A stretch of DNA of 64,000 nucleotides from Apoderus coryli (GCA_911728435.2 OU452202.1:12317135-12381134); one strand, 5' to 3'; counted from the first letter of the stretch, positions 22,173 to 34,473 are shown. Program-made: numbers and translations. The notes: a model not told the origin generated them from the sequence alone.

Positions 22173-23205
22173 TTAGATTATGCAGATATGGGCAAATTCA
22201 GAATATGCCCGGCGTAAGTAAAATCAGGAACATTTTCGGATAAAAATATTCAACTAATACAAAAATCTACAAAAAATAGCTCAGCTATATGATTAGAAAA
22301 TTATATCAGCTGACCGATAATCTGAAATCTGATTTGACATTTGAGTCTGACATATTTCATAAAATAGAAATTTGAGTCATTGAACGCATTTGACCAAAAA
22401 ATCTATATATGGGCAGGAATTTACATAAATAATACCTAGGAACATAAGGAACTAACTTATTATGACCTATATGTTTAAGAAATATCCCTAAACAGAAAAC
22501 AAAAGATCAAATTCGTTAATTTTGTATATGACGCCGGATATGTCGAACAGTTAAAAATGGATATAAAATGATAATAATTTTAATCCGAACCCCGAATACG
22601 TATCAATGTAATAGAACCTAAACGAAGAAAGCAAAATATCAAAAAGCATGTCCTGAAAATAAGCTGAAATTAATCTAAATCTTAAGCGATGATAACGTAT
22701 ACCAATTCTCAAACGACAGTAAAAAAACAAAGGGAAATTTCATGAATTTCGCCGATTGCATTAAGGTATAGGGGTCTTCGTCTTCAACGAAATTGTATTT
22801 TTTTGTAAGTAGGAAAACGAGACAAATTTTTACCTAATTATTGAGATCTGAATTAGTGCAACGTGTAGATTAAAATTAAGAGACAATAATTCTTTCAACA
22901 AGAATCTAAACACCATTTAAATAATAAAAAATGCGCAGGTGGATATTTTCATATTATTATTTACCTACTAACTGAGAATTGAAGTAATTTTTATTATTTT
23001 ACATACAAGTTTTCATGGTCTTTTAAATATCCAAATTCTGATAATTCCTGGTGAAATAAATCTGTAAAATATATTTCACATTAAACGAACAGCTATATGC
23101 AAATAACATCGCTATTTATTGCAGCCCACATATTCTTGGCTTTCCATAGCATATCAAAGGTGTAAAAAAGTTAATAATTATTGTATTTGGTAATATTTGA
23201 TTATG
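22173..23205. other. GALNT intron sequence, nothing recognised
   Basis: AT-rich intronic sequence between the Gypsy element and the palindromic repeat. I see no coding region, RNA gene or clear repeat. Confidence 0.4.
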
Positions 23206-23937
23206 ATAGAATAATAGTATATTGTGCAACGAACATGAAATGACATATATTTCCTACGAGTATGATCGTTTGCAGCACTCGCCTGCGGCTCATGCTGCAA
23301 ATCATACGAGTAGGAAATGGTCATTTCATGTGAGTTTCACACTATACTTTTTCTACGACTGTTTTAATGCTTTTGAATAAATTTAACATAATTTTTAGGA
23401 AAATATTTGTTTTTCGAAACTTATCCTTGTTAAAGTATAAGGCTAAATACGATAAATTAGACGTATTAAATTGACTAGGTGGTGTTAAACTATATTCACT
23501 ATCACTGTTTATGTGTTTTGAAATTAGCGAAATGCTTAATTATAATTATTATTAATTATAAATACCACAACTGTCAATTTGGTGTTTGTATTTTCGGCGT
23601 TGCTATGGTGATTTTTCATGCCCGCCGCTACTTTTTGTCATTACCAGGAAATTTTATCCGGGGGTAAATGGAAAACAGCATTATAATGTACTACATTTTC
23701 AAATCACAATTGAACATATAATAAAGGCATTTAAAGACAGTCGTCGAAAAATATATTTATACTTGTATTGACAAACGTCAAATGCACAGCATGCTTGATT
23801 GAAAAATTATGGGTTTCTATTGGTTAAAAATCTGTATCGTTATGAAAAATCTCTATCATAATGGATATCATTATGAAACAGATTTTTGGCATATAAGTGT
23901 ATTATTATAGTACGGGTGTCGAAAAAATATGATAAAC
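23206..23937 (+). repeat. Palindromic repeat family, complete-looking unit with tail module
   Basis: The unit starts AATAGTATATTGTGCAACGA and has a strong palindrome at about 23242-23325, with arms CCTACGAGTATGATC and ATCATACGAGTAGG around TTGCAGCA and TGCTGCAA, and the core ACTCGCCTGCGGCTCA. About 400 bp of unit follows. It ends with the tail module also found at 12493-12640, ending GTACGGGTGTCGAAAAAA. It is the same family as 9122-9660 and 36580-38165, in the opposite orientation. It lies within the GALNT intron. Confidence 0.85.
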
Positions 23938-25005
23938 ACACTCATTGGAAGGTTAAAAATCCCTAGTATCAAACGTGTGTCAAGCGAGCGTTTTGGCTTT
24001 CACCAGTTCTAGATCGGTTCAGAATGTTGTCAATACGCATGTTGGTCTGCTCAGAACTGGAACTAATACTGAATCGATATTTATTTCGCAACCAAAACAA
24101 AGCTATGGTATGGAGAGCTTATAATGAAATACATACTAGTTTAGTTTCTCATTAAAATTAATCCAAACTATCACATTTATAAAAAAATTTGATAATTCTT
24201 CTTCTAACCAAAGTTTTGGTCATTCAAAATTTTATTTTGAAATTTGCCACCATCGTGGGTTTTCGGATAATAAATTTTTAGAGTTGTTTTAAATTCCAGC
24301 AGTAAAAATTTTTAAGCGAATATTATGAGCAACACTGTATGTAAGTTGATACAGAATGATAACAATGAACATATAATATATAAAACTACCAAGTAAAAAC
24401 ATTTCTTTTTGGTTTTATAATCCTAAATTACTATCAAACTTTAAACATATTTATAGGAAATTAAAGGTGTGTTATCATTAATAAGATTTTAAATGTAAAT
24501 CCAATAAAATCCTTTCAAATGATATACCTACAAGTGCGACAATTATTTAGGAAGACAGATAATATAAATGCCTTCTCACCGAAAATAAGGTTTAATTTTT
24601 ACGTAATTTACGAGAGAAATGACATTGAATAAGGATTTAAATAATATTCCCTATATAAGAGAATGTTAAACTACAAAGGGAGTAATAGCCTTATACGACT
24701 TAACAATAGCACTAAGTATAATATCAGACGAAAATCAATGAAAATTAGACACTATAATAAATCGTGGTAAGGAAAGTTAAATTAATGGAAATGTAGTCCC
24801 GAACAATTTATTGCCTCTCACAAGAAACTCAACTTTAACATACTTGAACATACCAAAATTTCCTAATAAAATCTTAAACTTTACTTGAGAGAGTTTACAA
24901 CTGACTTTACAATAATTCGCAATACTGGCTTAACCAAGATTTTGTACTGAAGGCAGCAGAGAAATGATTCACTACGTTGAGATCGTGAAATATATAATTT
25001 ATATA
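23938..25005. other. GALNT intron sequence, nothing recognised
   Basis: AT-rich intronic sequence. No coding region or repeat was recognised. Confidence 0.4.
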
Positions 25006-25530
25006 CGAGGGTTGCCTTTTATATTTCGGGATTTGGCAACCCTGATGTTGCAATCTGGCAACTGACAGCTCTATCGTAAAGTTGGGCATTTTTGAGGTTA
25101 TACGTACTCAGAAAGTTTTGAAATACGAGCGCTATTTGTGTTGTTTACAGTAACTTAAAAGATTCATCTCGACCCAAAACTGGAATTAAATCGTGAACAT
25201 TTTCGTGCGATTATGTTTTACAACTTTCGACGTGGATTAACTCAGCAACAGTGCATGGATGAACTTAATTCAATGTTTGGCAATGAAGTTCCATCAAGGA
25301 CGAGCGTTTATCGATGGTATGGTGAATTCAATCGTGGTCATAGTTCAGTCCAAGACGAATTTCGTGCGTCCAAAATCAGTTGTTGTTCCGAAAACCATTG
25401 ATGCTGTGCGCGAACTGATATTGCAAGATCGTCATGTGACCTATCAAGAGATTGAGACAACCTCAGGCATTAGTGGGACCAGCATACATTCAATATTGCA
25501 TAAACATTTGACTGTCAAAAAAATTTGTTG
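25006..25530 (+). pseudogene. mariner transposase N-terminal half (copy 3)
   Basis: The copy starts with CGAGGGTTGCC after a TA at 25004-25005 and is close to copy 1 in the untranslated leader and first codons. Unlike copy 1 it keeps the DNA-binding region: SRTSVYRWYGEFNRGHSSVQ, then DRHVTYQEIETTSGISGTSI and LHKHLTVKKI. The original start codon is CTG instead of ATG at 25181. A frameshift near 25370 breaks the frame. The catalytic half is absent, because at about 25530 the sequence switches to a different transposase on the other strand. Confidence 0.88.
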
Positions 25531-26250
25531 CCGAATGTTTAGAGGAATATTTTCTAAAAGGATAGGTAAAATATTCTCGAAAAAGGCTAAATATACGCCA
25601 CCGTTTACTCTTCCTTCTAGAAAATAGGGACCAATTACAAAATCTCCAACCACTCCTCCCCAAACACCTAAAGACCATCTGGTTTGGCTATGTGTTCCTA
25701 TGAAATTGAGATTACTGGATGAATAATAATGAAAATTATGTCGATTGACAGATCCATTTTTATGAAATGTGGCTTCATCTCCAAACAACACAAAGTCAAA
25801 AAAATCTACCTGATTGTGAATTTGTTGTTGTGTCCATTGGCAGAACATAATTCGCTGGAGATAGTCATCGTCCAATGGTTCTTGATGCAACTGTATATGG
25901 TGTGGAAGCATTTTGTTTTTATGTAGAATTGTTTTGACTCAGCTTTGGCTTACTGATTTTTCCCGGGAAATTTCACACGTGCTGATATGTGGATTTTCTA
26001 CCACTTTTAACATTACATTCAATTCATTTTCATCATTCAAAACAGTTTTGGCCCTAGTATATTTCGGGTATTTTACTAATCCCGTGTTTCTAAAACGATT
26101 CATTAAGCTTTCCATTGTTATCTTTTCTGGTTGCCTGCAGCAGGATATATTTCTTGGTAAATTCTTTGCGCAAGTAAAACATTTTGCATATACATTCTCC
26201 CAATATCCAAATCGTATCTATTAACTCATTTTTGGGAAAATTCTTTTCAA
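25531..26250 (-). pseudogene. DDE transposase, DUF4817-type family (truncated)
   Basis: Read on the minus strand this is the front two thirds of a Tc1/mariner-superfamily transposase of the insect type with a DUF4817-like N-terminus. Blocks are MYMQNVLLAQRIYQEIYP (about 26155-26220), ITMESLMNRFRNTG, ENPHISTCEISREKSVSQS, the catalytic block FVLFGDEATFHKNGSVNRHN (about 25760), SLGVWGGVVGDFVIGPYFL, and LLENIPLNIRQ up to the junction. A frameshift near 26150 and a TGA stop where the family has Trp (about 25940) disable it. The second and third catalytic Asp/Glu blocks are missing because the sequence is cut where the mariner begins. Confidence 0.88.
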
Positions 26251-27310
26251 CCAAAATATAATTAAGTAATTATTAATAAACTAATTGTTATAGGTACTTA
26301 ATAGAATACACTTTTGTAATAAATAGCTAATAAATGACATTCCTACAATAAAATAATGTAACGATTAAATGTCAATGTCATTCGATCAAAGGCTTGTTGA
26401 TTTAGTTGATAAATACTGCAATATTATATGCCCACCAGTTTTGATTACGATTATGATAAATAAATAACTATTAAAGAAAAAGGTTGAATTTGAAACATAT
26501 TATTTTGGTGATCTTATGTAATTTTTTTTAATAACAAATATCAAAAATGATATTAGGTATATGCAAAATGATCACGTTAAGTCCAAATTTTCTAATATTT
26601 TTTTTGTTTAAATGAAAATCTCTTAAAAACTAATAGCTTTAGGTATAAGGCTATATAAGGATAAAAGCTTATCAATTTTCCTTTCAGTTTTTGATATTAT
26701 ATACAAGGTGTCTCATTTGGAAAATTCGAGTAAAACGCAAATTTGAGTTTGGACTCACCCTGTGTAGAGGTTTTGCACTATATACTAACAATTATCTTTT
26801 TCTAAAAGTTGATAACTATCAAAAATCTATGCCCGTAAGAAGCAGAGTTTAAAATATTTCAGTTCCAGTACAGAAGCCTTGGAATTCGCCATGTTTTGCA
26901 TATAATACTAGTGGTAACTTTTGAACCACTCTGTATAATTTTCTAAAATTTTAGTATGATTAATGTCAAGCCTAAACCAATGAAATTGTGGAATAATAAA
27001 TAGGGCTTTCCATTTAAAAAAACGTAAATTTGAGCCACCCTGACTACCTACACACTGGCTGCTTAGTTTTGCGTAAAATTTTTGTTCTTTGACATAATAT
27101 CGAACTTCGACGCACTAATAACTCACCCTGTATATACAGTGTTGTTGTTGTTGTTTGGACGACTCTTGTCAAGGACAAAAAATATTTCGAAACAAAGATT
27201 TACGGACCCCAGGAGCTTCAATTTCAACCCTACATTTTTTTGTCATTTAGAAGAGCCGTCCAAATAATCAAGAGACACACGATATTTTTAGATATTCAAA
27301 TATGACTTAC
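26251..27310. other. GALNT intron with dispersed CAGGGTG-type motifs
   Basis: No gene. Motifs of the type ACAGGGTG or CACCCTGT recur at about 26703 (variant), 26757, 27038 and 27124. A small inverted pair, TTTGGACGACTCTTGT (27154) and AGAGCCGTCCAAAT (27251), marks a MITE of about 120 bp. Confidence 0.45.
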
Positions 27311-27582
27311 CTAGTAATCTAGCCCTTATCAATCCTTCTCGTTTTTGCGCTCTAACAATCTTCACTTTAGGCTGACTAGCCCAGTAATCAACCAGTTGCT
27401 TCTTTACGTGATCCATATCTGAGAAATCGTCAACGAGAATTACTTCTTTAATTAAATGCTCTGGTGATCTATCCAATACTGAGTGTACTGTTCTTAATAG
27501 TATTGACCAGGCTTCATTGTGAAAGCAGATGATAACTGATGTGGTTGGAAGATTTTCTCGGTATTTGTTTGGCTCCTTACAC
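27311..27582 (-). CDS. Polypeptide N-acetylgalactosaminyltransferase, exon 1 of those seen
   Basis: This 272-base exon encodes the start of the GT-A catalytic domain of a GALNT enzyme: [50 protein letters not shown] (the nucleotide-sugar-binding Asp block) and [11 protein letters not shown]. The acceptor TTTTGCAG lies just upstream at 27583-27590 and the donor GTAAGT at 27310-27305 (minus strand). One base completes the previous codon and one base, G, starts the next, which joins exon 17040-17149 in frame to give LLGAAV. Upstream exons for the cytoplasmic tail, membrane anchor and stem were not found to the right. These enzymes are usually about 560-650 residues; the three exons here cover about 196. 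Confidence 0.95.
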
Positions 27583-27960
27583 CTGCAAAACAAAAGTGCA
27601 ATATTTTATGGATGTGCCAAATAGGAATGCAATATATGCGATCGATACTATACAATCATCAAATACTCTGTATCTGGTATTTTTATTTAGTGGCCGGTAA
27701 GTGCGAAAGCGGACCCTCGAAACTACATCCGAAACGATTGCACAATATTCATGAAAACGCTGTGGTTTGTTGAAGTATAACCGTTATAACATGGTACTGT
27801 TCAGTCTAACTGTTCTCGATTTATAAGTACAAACTCTTCATACTTCAACTTTATTTCTGTGGTCCTTCATCTACAGGGGCTAGTGCCTACCATCTTTTAA
27901 TAATATACGACCATATTGTAAATACACAAACCATCGCCAACTATATAATTCTTACATAAT
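27583..27960. other. Intron sequence, nothing recognised
   Basis: About 380 bases upstream of the GALNT exon, presumed intron. No exon or repeat was recognised. Confidence 0.4.
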
Positions 27961-28715
27961 CCAGTAGCGCTATTCTATACACCGTATCGACAATCATCGG
28001 TATCGGTATGTTACCGACATCCAACGGTTGCGCGACCGATTTAACCAAAACGACGCTATTCTGTATGCCACGGTTACCGACAGTCGGAAATGCAACCGTC
28101 AAGTGTCGGCTTGCAAGTGACATCAATCGAATCGGTACGTTCAGCCAATGAACGGTGAGATATTTGTAAACAAATAACAAATATTTTGTTGTGCGTCATT
28201 TGTAATTTGTGCGATGTTTTAAGTCTGAATGTAAGATGTCTGCAAGAAAATGGTGCAAAATGCATTGGTTTGTAAATTAGAATGTGTTTTAAACAATAAG
28301 GCAATAAAGCACTGTCAATTAAAATACCTAACATGTAATGGCATTTTAGGAAGAATCAAAAAAATATTATAATATATTGACACCGAAACTTAACTACATA
28401 GGTATCTAATAATTCTTATCTAGACACTACACTGTAAAATCACTCTATATAGTCCAAATATACTTAAATAATAAACCGCAATTCCAACCAAAACATCAAT
28501 AATGATCCAATAATCGCTCAACAAATATCGGTAACGTCCACCGTGAGGTGAACGAGGGCACGGTGAGATACCGATCTTTGTCGACTCAAATTACCGATAT
28601 CGGTCGGTATTAGAGCATACAGAATGCCGCACGAAGCGACTTGCCGATGGCTGTCGGTAAGTGAGAATTACCGATACCGACGGCTCTCGGAAACGTGTAC
28701 AGAATAGCGCTACTG
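27961..28715. mobile_element. Non-autonomous TIR element, 755 bp
   Basis: The ends are inverted: CAGTAGCGCTATTCTATACA at 27961 and AGAATAGCGCTACTG ending at 28715. Similarity continues inward for more than 100 bases through many short GGTATCGGTAA and TTACCGAT modules, which are GC-richer than the surroundings. No transposase ORF is seen and no long target duplication is obvious. The superfamily is unassigned; hAT- or Harbinger-like are both possible. Confidence 0.75.
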
Positions 28716-30365
28716 TATTGTTGCAAAATTACCCCACGATTGCGTTTAAAAAATTGTTTATTTGGTTGAAGAATATACAGGGTGGTCAAATTTCGATGTT
28801 TTTACACGTAACCGTAATAGATAGAGCAGATTATTTATGTATTAAAACTACATTACATCATGTGCAATGGCGATAGTGCATCTCTTATAAAAACATATAC
28901 GTGATATTATTCGGCATATTGGCTAGCTCCCACGTAAATACGCATGTGCAGTGAAAAAATTGTTTAAATACATATTACATAGTACTTGTTTATTTTCGGT
29001 GCAAACACTGCAAATTTTGTCTTCTTTTTTTGCATTTAACTAATTTTTAAAATCTATAAAATTTAAATAGATAATCGATAACTAAATTACGAAGTGTAGA
29101 ATAGAAAAAATAATCAATACGACCACTAACTAATCTAAGAAATAAAACCTGTCAAGCTTTTGTTTTTTTGTGGCCGAGAAAGTTACATTATTTATTTTGT
29201 TTTTGTTCTAGATAGGTTAAGTACAGAGTACAGGTTAAGAGGGGAATCTGAAATGGTTACTTACAAAAATGTCCGATGGTGGCGCTAGTGAATCTCATTG
29301 AATATCAAATTATTCATTTCTTAACTTAGAGTAATTTTCTAGAATATTTTAATACATTCTTCTCCTCAATAGGTGTCGCCAAAAATTAATACATAGTGGC
29401 ACAAAATATCATATTTCTATTTTGCGTAAATTATTTTCACATTCTTTTTTGTGCTAGCATTCTTATACGTTCGATGCTTATCTTCGCTTAGACCAGTTAT
29501 AGTTATATACTATTATACATAAAAAGGATGAATGTAAAAAAACTGGTTTTATTTACGATAAATAGTCAAGATTTTTAAATATTTTCAACATATTATTTTT
29601 TTGCCAAGCCTCTAAATTTTCACAAATTGATGATTTGTGTGAAAACCGTAAAACATAGGTATATGACACCTTAAACTGAATCCCAGTTATTTTTGAGGGA
29701 CTATTAAATACTCCAATACAGGGTGTTCTATTTAAAAAACCAGAACTATGATAATACATGCTTATCTCTTCTTTGGACCGACCTGTATGCTTGCAGTGTT
29801 TTTCAAAATGTATTAGGTTAGCCCTGTTGTTTTAGTTTGTCAGTTTCAAAACCATGAGGCGTTTATTTCATGCATCAAAGAGTGTCTTTCCTATTAGTAT
29901 ACAATGTGTCCAGAAACTAATGGACCAAGCGAAAGCCACAAATTGTAGAGCAGATTTCATGGCAAACTTCTAATGCGAAATTGCTTCCGAAAGCAGTTAT
30001 AGTTTTTAAAAGAAAGCGAAAGCGCCTTTAGCCATTGGAGTGAAAGGTGACAAAGATATTTCCCTAAATAGAAGCATTCGTTAGCCATACACTGCTGAAT
30101 TAAATATGCGAACATAGGCGTCCAAACGGGTATCAACGGACATTTCTAATAAAAACTTCTTTGTCACTAACTTTTCGAGAATTCTGAGATCATTCTTAGG
30201 AAATATGAGGTATTCTTATCTCAAGATGATAGAATGCTGCATTTTCGAGAAAAATTAAGTTTTAGTTTAATATGCGGTTTAACATAGTACCTATCTATTT
30301 GATTTACGATTGGTACATTACTTATTTTAACAGTAAAAATTTAAAAAATTAAGTAGGGTATTAGG
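28716..30365. other. No recognisable gene; scattered transposon-end motifs
   Basis: AT-rich. ACAGGGTGGTC at 28778 and ACAGGGTGTTC at 29717 are isolated copies of the terminal motif of the DUF4817-type elements. No coding sequence was recognised. Confidence 0.4.
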
Positions 30366-32354
30366 TATTGTGAGTATTTACAGGGTGTCACAAATATAAG
30401 AAATGAATCATAGTTGTGTTTTTTTAAATGGAATGCCCTGTATATGAATATATTTTTAGATTCCCCGTTCAAAATAAACCTAACTTTCATTAAAGTACAT
30501 CTCACCTAAACCTGACAGTTTTTTAAATATTTAAATTTTTATAAAAATATAGACATAATATGAATGAAAAAATTCACACCTAATTGTTTGTTCTTTTTAA
30601 GCCAGTCTGGGCTGATAAATATACCCACTCATCACTTGTTACGCTAAATATAAAAAGCCCCCAATACTAAATACAGGGTGTCCAATAATATAACTTATAT
30701 GAACGTAAAGTTAAATTCTAAATAACTTGTTTATTTCAAATGGAACACCCAGTATAAGAGGTCAAAATTAGATGCATAAAGTAATTATCTGTGAAATATT
30801 ATAATACTTTCCTATGAATAACTTTTGACGTTTTTGTGGAAAATGCACATATTCATGATATTAGGCGATTTTGAAATTGAATCTCTTAGTTTCATGTAGA
30901 CCACCCTGTATTTAATGATGCAAAAATTAAAGTTTTCTTATAGATATGTATACTTATCTTTAATTTTGCATGGAAGAGGCACACATATTGGCAATAAGAG
31001 GAAGAATTTTCAAAATTATAATATTTATCAAGTCAGCCATGAGAATTTGAGAAGAAGAGAATACATTTTTGTAATTTAATATTTACTGTCAAATAGTCGG
31101 TTGAAAATTCTTACCTAAGAGTTGAGAATTTTTCATAAAACAGTTTTTTATCTGTGACATTTGATTTAATTCACTTCAATTCAAAAATGCGAACCTATTC
31201 CAAAGGAGAAAGCATACACATGATTTTTATTCTGGGAGAATGGTCCAAAAACGCTTTACTGGAATCGCGAGTTTACGCTCAAAGGTTCCTGGCGCAAAAT
31301 CACCCCAAAAAAGCGGTCTTCGAGAGGCTGTTAAGGCAGTTTAACGAAAGATACCACCCAAATACAGTGCAACTGCATCAAGAACTTTTCAATATTGATT
31401 TTAAATCGTGTTGAATTTTGTAAATGGGCCAGGAACAAAATCATCGCAAATGAAAACTTTTTTAATTTTGAAGGAGCAAATAAATGAAGCGTTTAGAAGC
31501 GTTACACCAGATTAAAGTTGTTGAAGGATTAAGAAAAGGATTGAAATGTGCCTAGAGTCCAATCATTTTGAACATTTATTATAAAATTTATCAGTTTTTA
31601 TGTAGGTATATCTTGTTATTTAATTTAAGTTAAAAATGTATTTATTTATTATGTTATTGTTTAAATTATGGTTTGTCAAATTCTCATGGCTGACTTGACG
31701 AATATAATTTTGAAAAAGTCTTCCTATACCAATATGTGCTTTTTCCATACATTAAAAAAATATACATATCTATAAGAAAACCTCATAGTGATTAATAGAT
31801 AATTAATTTCATCACCATCAAATACAGGGTGGTCTACATGAAATTAACAGATTCAATTAAAAATTCGCATAATATTATGAATATGTGCATTTTCCACGAA
31901 AACGTCAAGAGTTATCCATAGGAAAGTATTATAATATTTGACAGAGAATTACCTTGTGCATCTAATTTTTACCTCATATACAGGGTGTTCCATTTGAAAT
32001 AAACAAGTTATTTAGAATTAAACTTTACGTTCATATAAGTTATATTATTGGACACCCTGTATTTAGTATTGGGGATTTTTTATATTTGGCGTAACAAGTG
32101 ATGAGATATTCATCAGCCTAGACTGGCTTAAAAAGAACAAACAAATAGGTGTGAATTTTTTCATTCAAATTATGTCTATATTTTTATTAAAACATAAATA
32201 TTTAAAAAACTGTCAGGTTTAGGTGAGATGGGCTTTAATGAAATTTAGGTTTATTTTGAACGGGAAATTGATTCATATACAGGGCATTCCATTTAAAAAA
32301 ACACAACTATGGTTAATTTCTCATATTTGGGACACCCTGTATAGACTCACAATA
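30366..32354. mobile_element. Long-TIR transposon, deletion derivative of a DUF4817-type DDE element
   Basis: Two inverted arms of about 685 bases (30366-31050 and 31676-32354) match along their whole length with scattered substitutions. They flank 625 bases that encode fragments of one transposase in order. Each arm contains several ACAGGGTGT motifs, including one near the outer edge (30380; complement near 32333) and internal ones (30675 and 32050). The catalytic core is deleted, so the element is non-autonomous. The arm length makes it foldback-like. Confidence 0.88.
31154..31560 (+). pseudogene. Deleted DUF4817-type DDE transposase inside the long-TIR element
   Basis: The N-terminal HTH-like part reads MRTYSKGESIHMIFILGEWS and VYAQRFLAQNHPKKAVFERL from 31187. 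The frame then shifts or jumps to NRVEFCKWARNKIIANENFF (about 31406-31465), the block before the first catalytic Asp in this family. It then jumps again to the C-terminal block EQINEAFRSVTP (about 31478) and EMCLESNHFEHLL (about 31538-31578). All DDE catalytic residues are lost. The collinear order shows that the ORF belonged to the element bounded by the long TIRs. Confidence 0.8.
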
Positions 32355-33180
32355 TTTTTAAAATGTAGCCATAAATCATTTTTATCGAACCCATGAATAA
32401 AACTTCAAGGAAATTAAATAGTTTAACCACAGTATTCCGTGTCGTATGGCGTGAATAACCCTGTATATACGTTCCAACTACCTAACTGGTGAAATTTTAA
32501 ACACTATTTAAACCCCTACCAAGGGTATCTTATAATTTTATAATAACTACCAGTCGGGAGTTCTTGTATTCTCTCTATAGATCATAAAAAATCGGTTGTG
32601 TCACCCTAAAACTTTCCCGACTAGTTATAATATAATCAAAAATATATGACCTGCGTAACGAAACAGAATTTTAATAATTATTATAATTGTATTATTTCCA
32701 ATAAACTAACGTAACAAACTACTACTACTTTATCCCTTCTTGTATTTATCCTCTAACAGTAGGTATACCTACATAATATTACCATAGATGTTTATGTATT
32801 CTCTGATATTACTGTACCTGGCTAACGTTAATAATCCCTACTCCTAGTACATACGCATATACATAATATACTATACCACATATAACTAAATATTAATAAT
32901 ATAAGTACGACAAAACCATTAGATTTTTGTGTCACTGTGTATAAACAGCGCCATCTCTTCAATGCTGTCCCAACTACTAATTACTTGTTTGTTGGCTACA
33001 GTTATAAAAAAAATATAAGAAAATGGCGGATATTTGAAGAGAAATATGAGGGTTTTTTTATATATGGATATTGTCTAATACAGAAAGTTTTCACGAACAA
33101 TTTTAATTACAAGTGATTGTTAAATATATAAATTAGGTAATAAAGTAATATTATCATTATTAAATATTAGAATCATAGCA
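32355..33180. other. No gene; one small MITE-like inverted pair
   Basis: AT-rich. TAATAACTACCAGTCGGGAG (about 32540) and TTCCCGACTAGTTATAATAT (about 32616) form an inverted pair around about 75 bases. TGTCACCCTAAAACTTTCCC at 32598 recurs with small changes at 50896 and 63005. Confidence 0.45.
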
Positions 33181-33692
33181 CAAAATGAGGAAAAAGTTGC
33201 TGACTTTGAACTCAATTTATTAAGTAATTATTTATTGTTGTAGCCTCAAAATACCTTATTACCTAATCCAAACCTTAATCTTTAAGACCCTATTAAAATT
33301 TTTGCTACCAGATACGTATTAGTGGAGATTTCCATCCACAAAAATATATCTGTAAATTTGAAAAAATTACCCATGTTTGAACTCAATTTATGAGTTAACT
33401 ATTTAATCTTTCCGCTTGAAAATACTTCATTACCTAATCCCATCTTTGGTCTTTAAAACCCTATGAAAATTTTTGCTAGCAGATACGTCTTAGTGGCGTC
33501 TACCATGCGCAAAATTATGCCTGCAAAGCGAAATATGATGATTTTCTAACTCTGTTTTTGAGCTAACTATCCAATATTTCAACTTCAAAATACTTCAATA
33601 CCTAATCCCATCTTTACTCTTTAACTCCCTATCAAAATTTTTGCTATCAGATACGTATTAGTGGAGTCTACCATGCGCAAAAATAGGTCTGC
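33181..33692. repeat. Tandem repeat, about 170-bp unit, three copies
   Basis: Markers TACCTAATCC (33260, 33431, 33598) and CAGATACGT(A/C)TTAGTGG (about 33310, 33480, 33650) recur at about 170-base spacing. Units have diverged noticeably, so the array is old. No coding sequence. Confidence 0.85.
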
Positions 33693-33835
33693 AAACGATT
33701 TTATTCAAACGCCCCTCTTAATAAGTAATCTATTCGATTTGTAATCGTTCGATTCGTTGGTATAATGTAATAAAATAAATTTGTTGCTGTCAACTTAACA
33801 TTCTTTTGTGCAATATAAAACAAGGGTAATAAATA

Positions 33836-34207
33836 ATGGCTTCAATTTTAAGCGTTAGTGTAAGTGATTGTCAACCGGGGACAGATATCGTGGATTTCCT
33901 TCTTAACAACGGCTTGAGCAAATTAAATTACGAACAAAAATCTTAAATCAAGACCTACGCCGGCTCTAAAATCATTAGTGCAGACTGGGGTAAGGCACTT
34001 CACTCTACTTCTTCTATTTTGGGTAAAGCGGGTTACGACGATATTAAAAATCTAGTAAGAGGTATTGAAACGCATTCAAAAAGTCAGGAATATCGAATAT
34101 ATAAAATTCAGATCGTTAGAATAACACATAAAAACAAATTTTCTTATGACTTTTATATGTTGGATAAACCACTCGCTTTTCTTATGCATTATACACTAAA
34201 TCTGTGA
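33836..34207 (+). pseudogene. Unknown ORF with one internal stop
   Basis: From ATG at 33836 to TGA at 34205 the frame is open for about 123 codons except for a single TAA at 33944. It reads MASILSVSVSDCQPGTDIVD at the start, and after the stop SADWGKALHSTSSILGKAGY and DDIKNLVRGIETHSK. It does not look like a transposon protein I know. Possibilities are a recently broken host gene or retrocopy, a gene with a sequencing error or polymorphism, or chance. It lies directly after the 170-bp tandem repeat and has no visible introns. Confidence 0.35.
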
Positions 34208-34441
34208 CAAAATTTATGACTAAAACTTATTCAATGTGATTTGTGCGTTATACAAACACGTCGGCTAAATCGGCCTTTAGTGCAACAAAAATGTACCTAT
34301 TGGCAAAGATTAATGTTGTGTACATTAGTCTTTGCTATTGGAAAGAACACTAGAGCATGGAAAGCGCCTGGAAACATACCGCTTTGCAAATGCATATTGG
34401 CCATATAACAGTTACAACTTTTCTTATGTCAGTTTTCCGTT

Positions 34442-34446
<5 letters not shown>

Positions 34447-34473
<27 letters not shown>

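Noticed and set aside
23479..23771. ORFs of about 61 codons, also seen at 36683-36886 and 37098-37286
   Set aside because: They lie inside the palindromic repeat, differ in frame and sense between copies and show no protein-level conservation.
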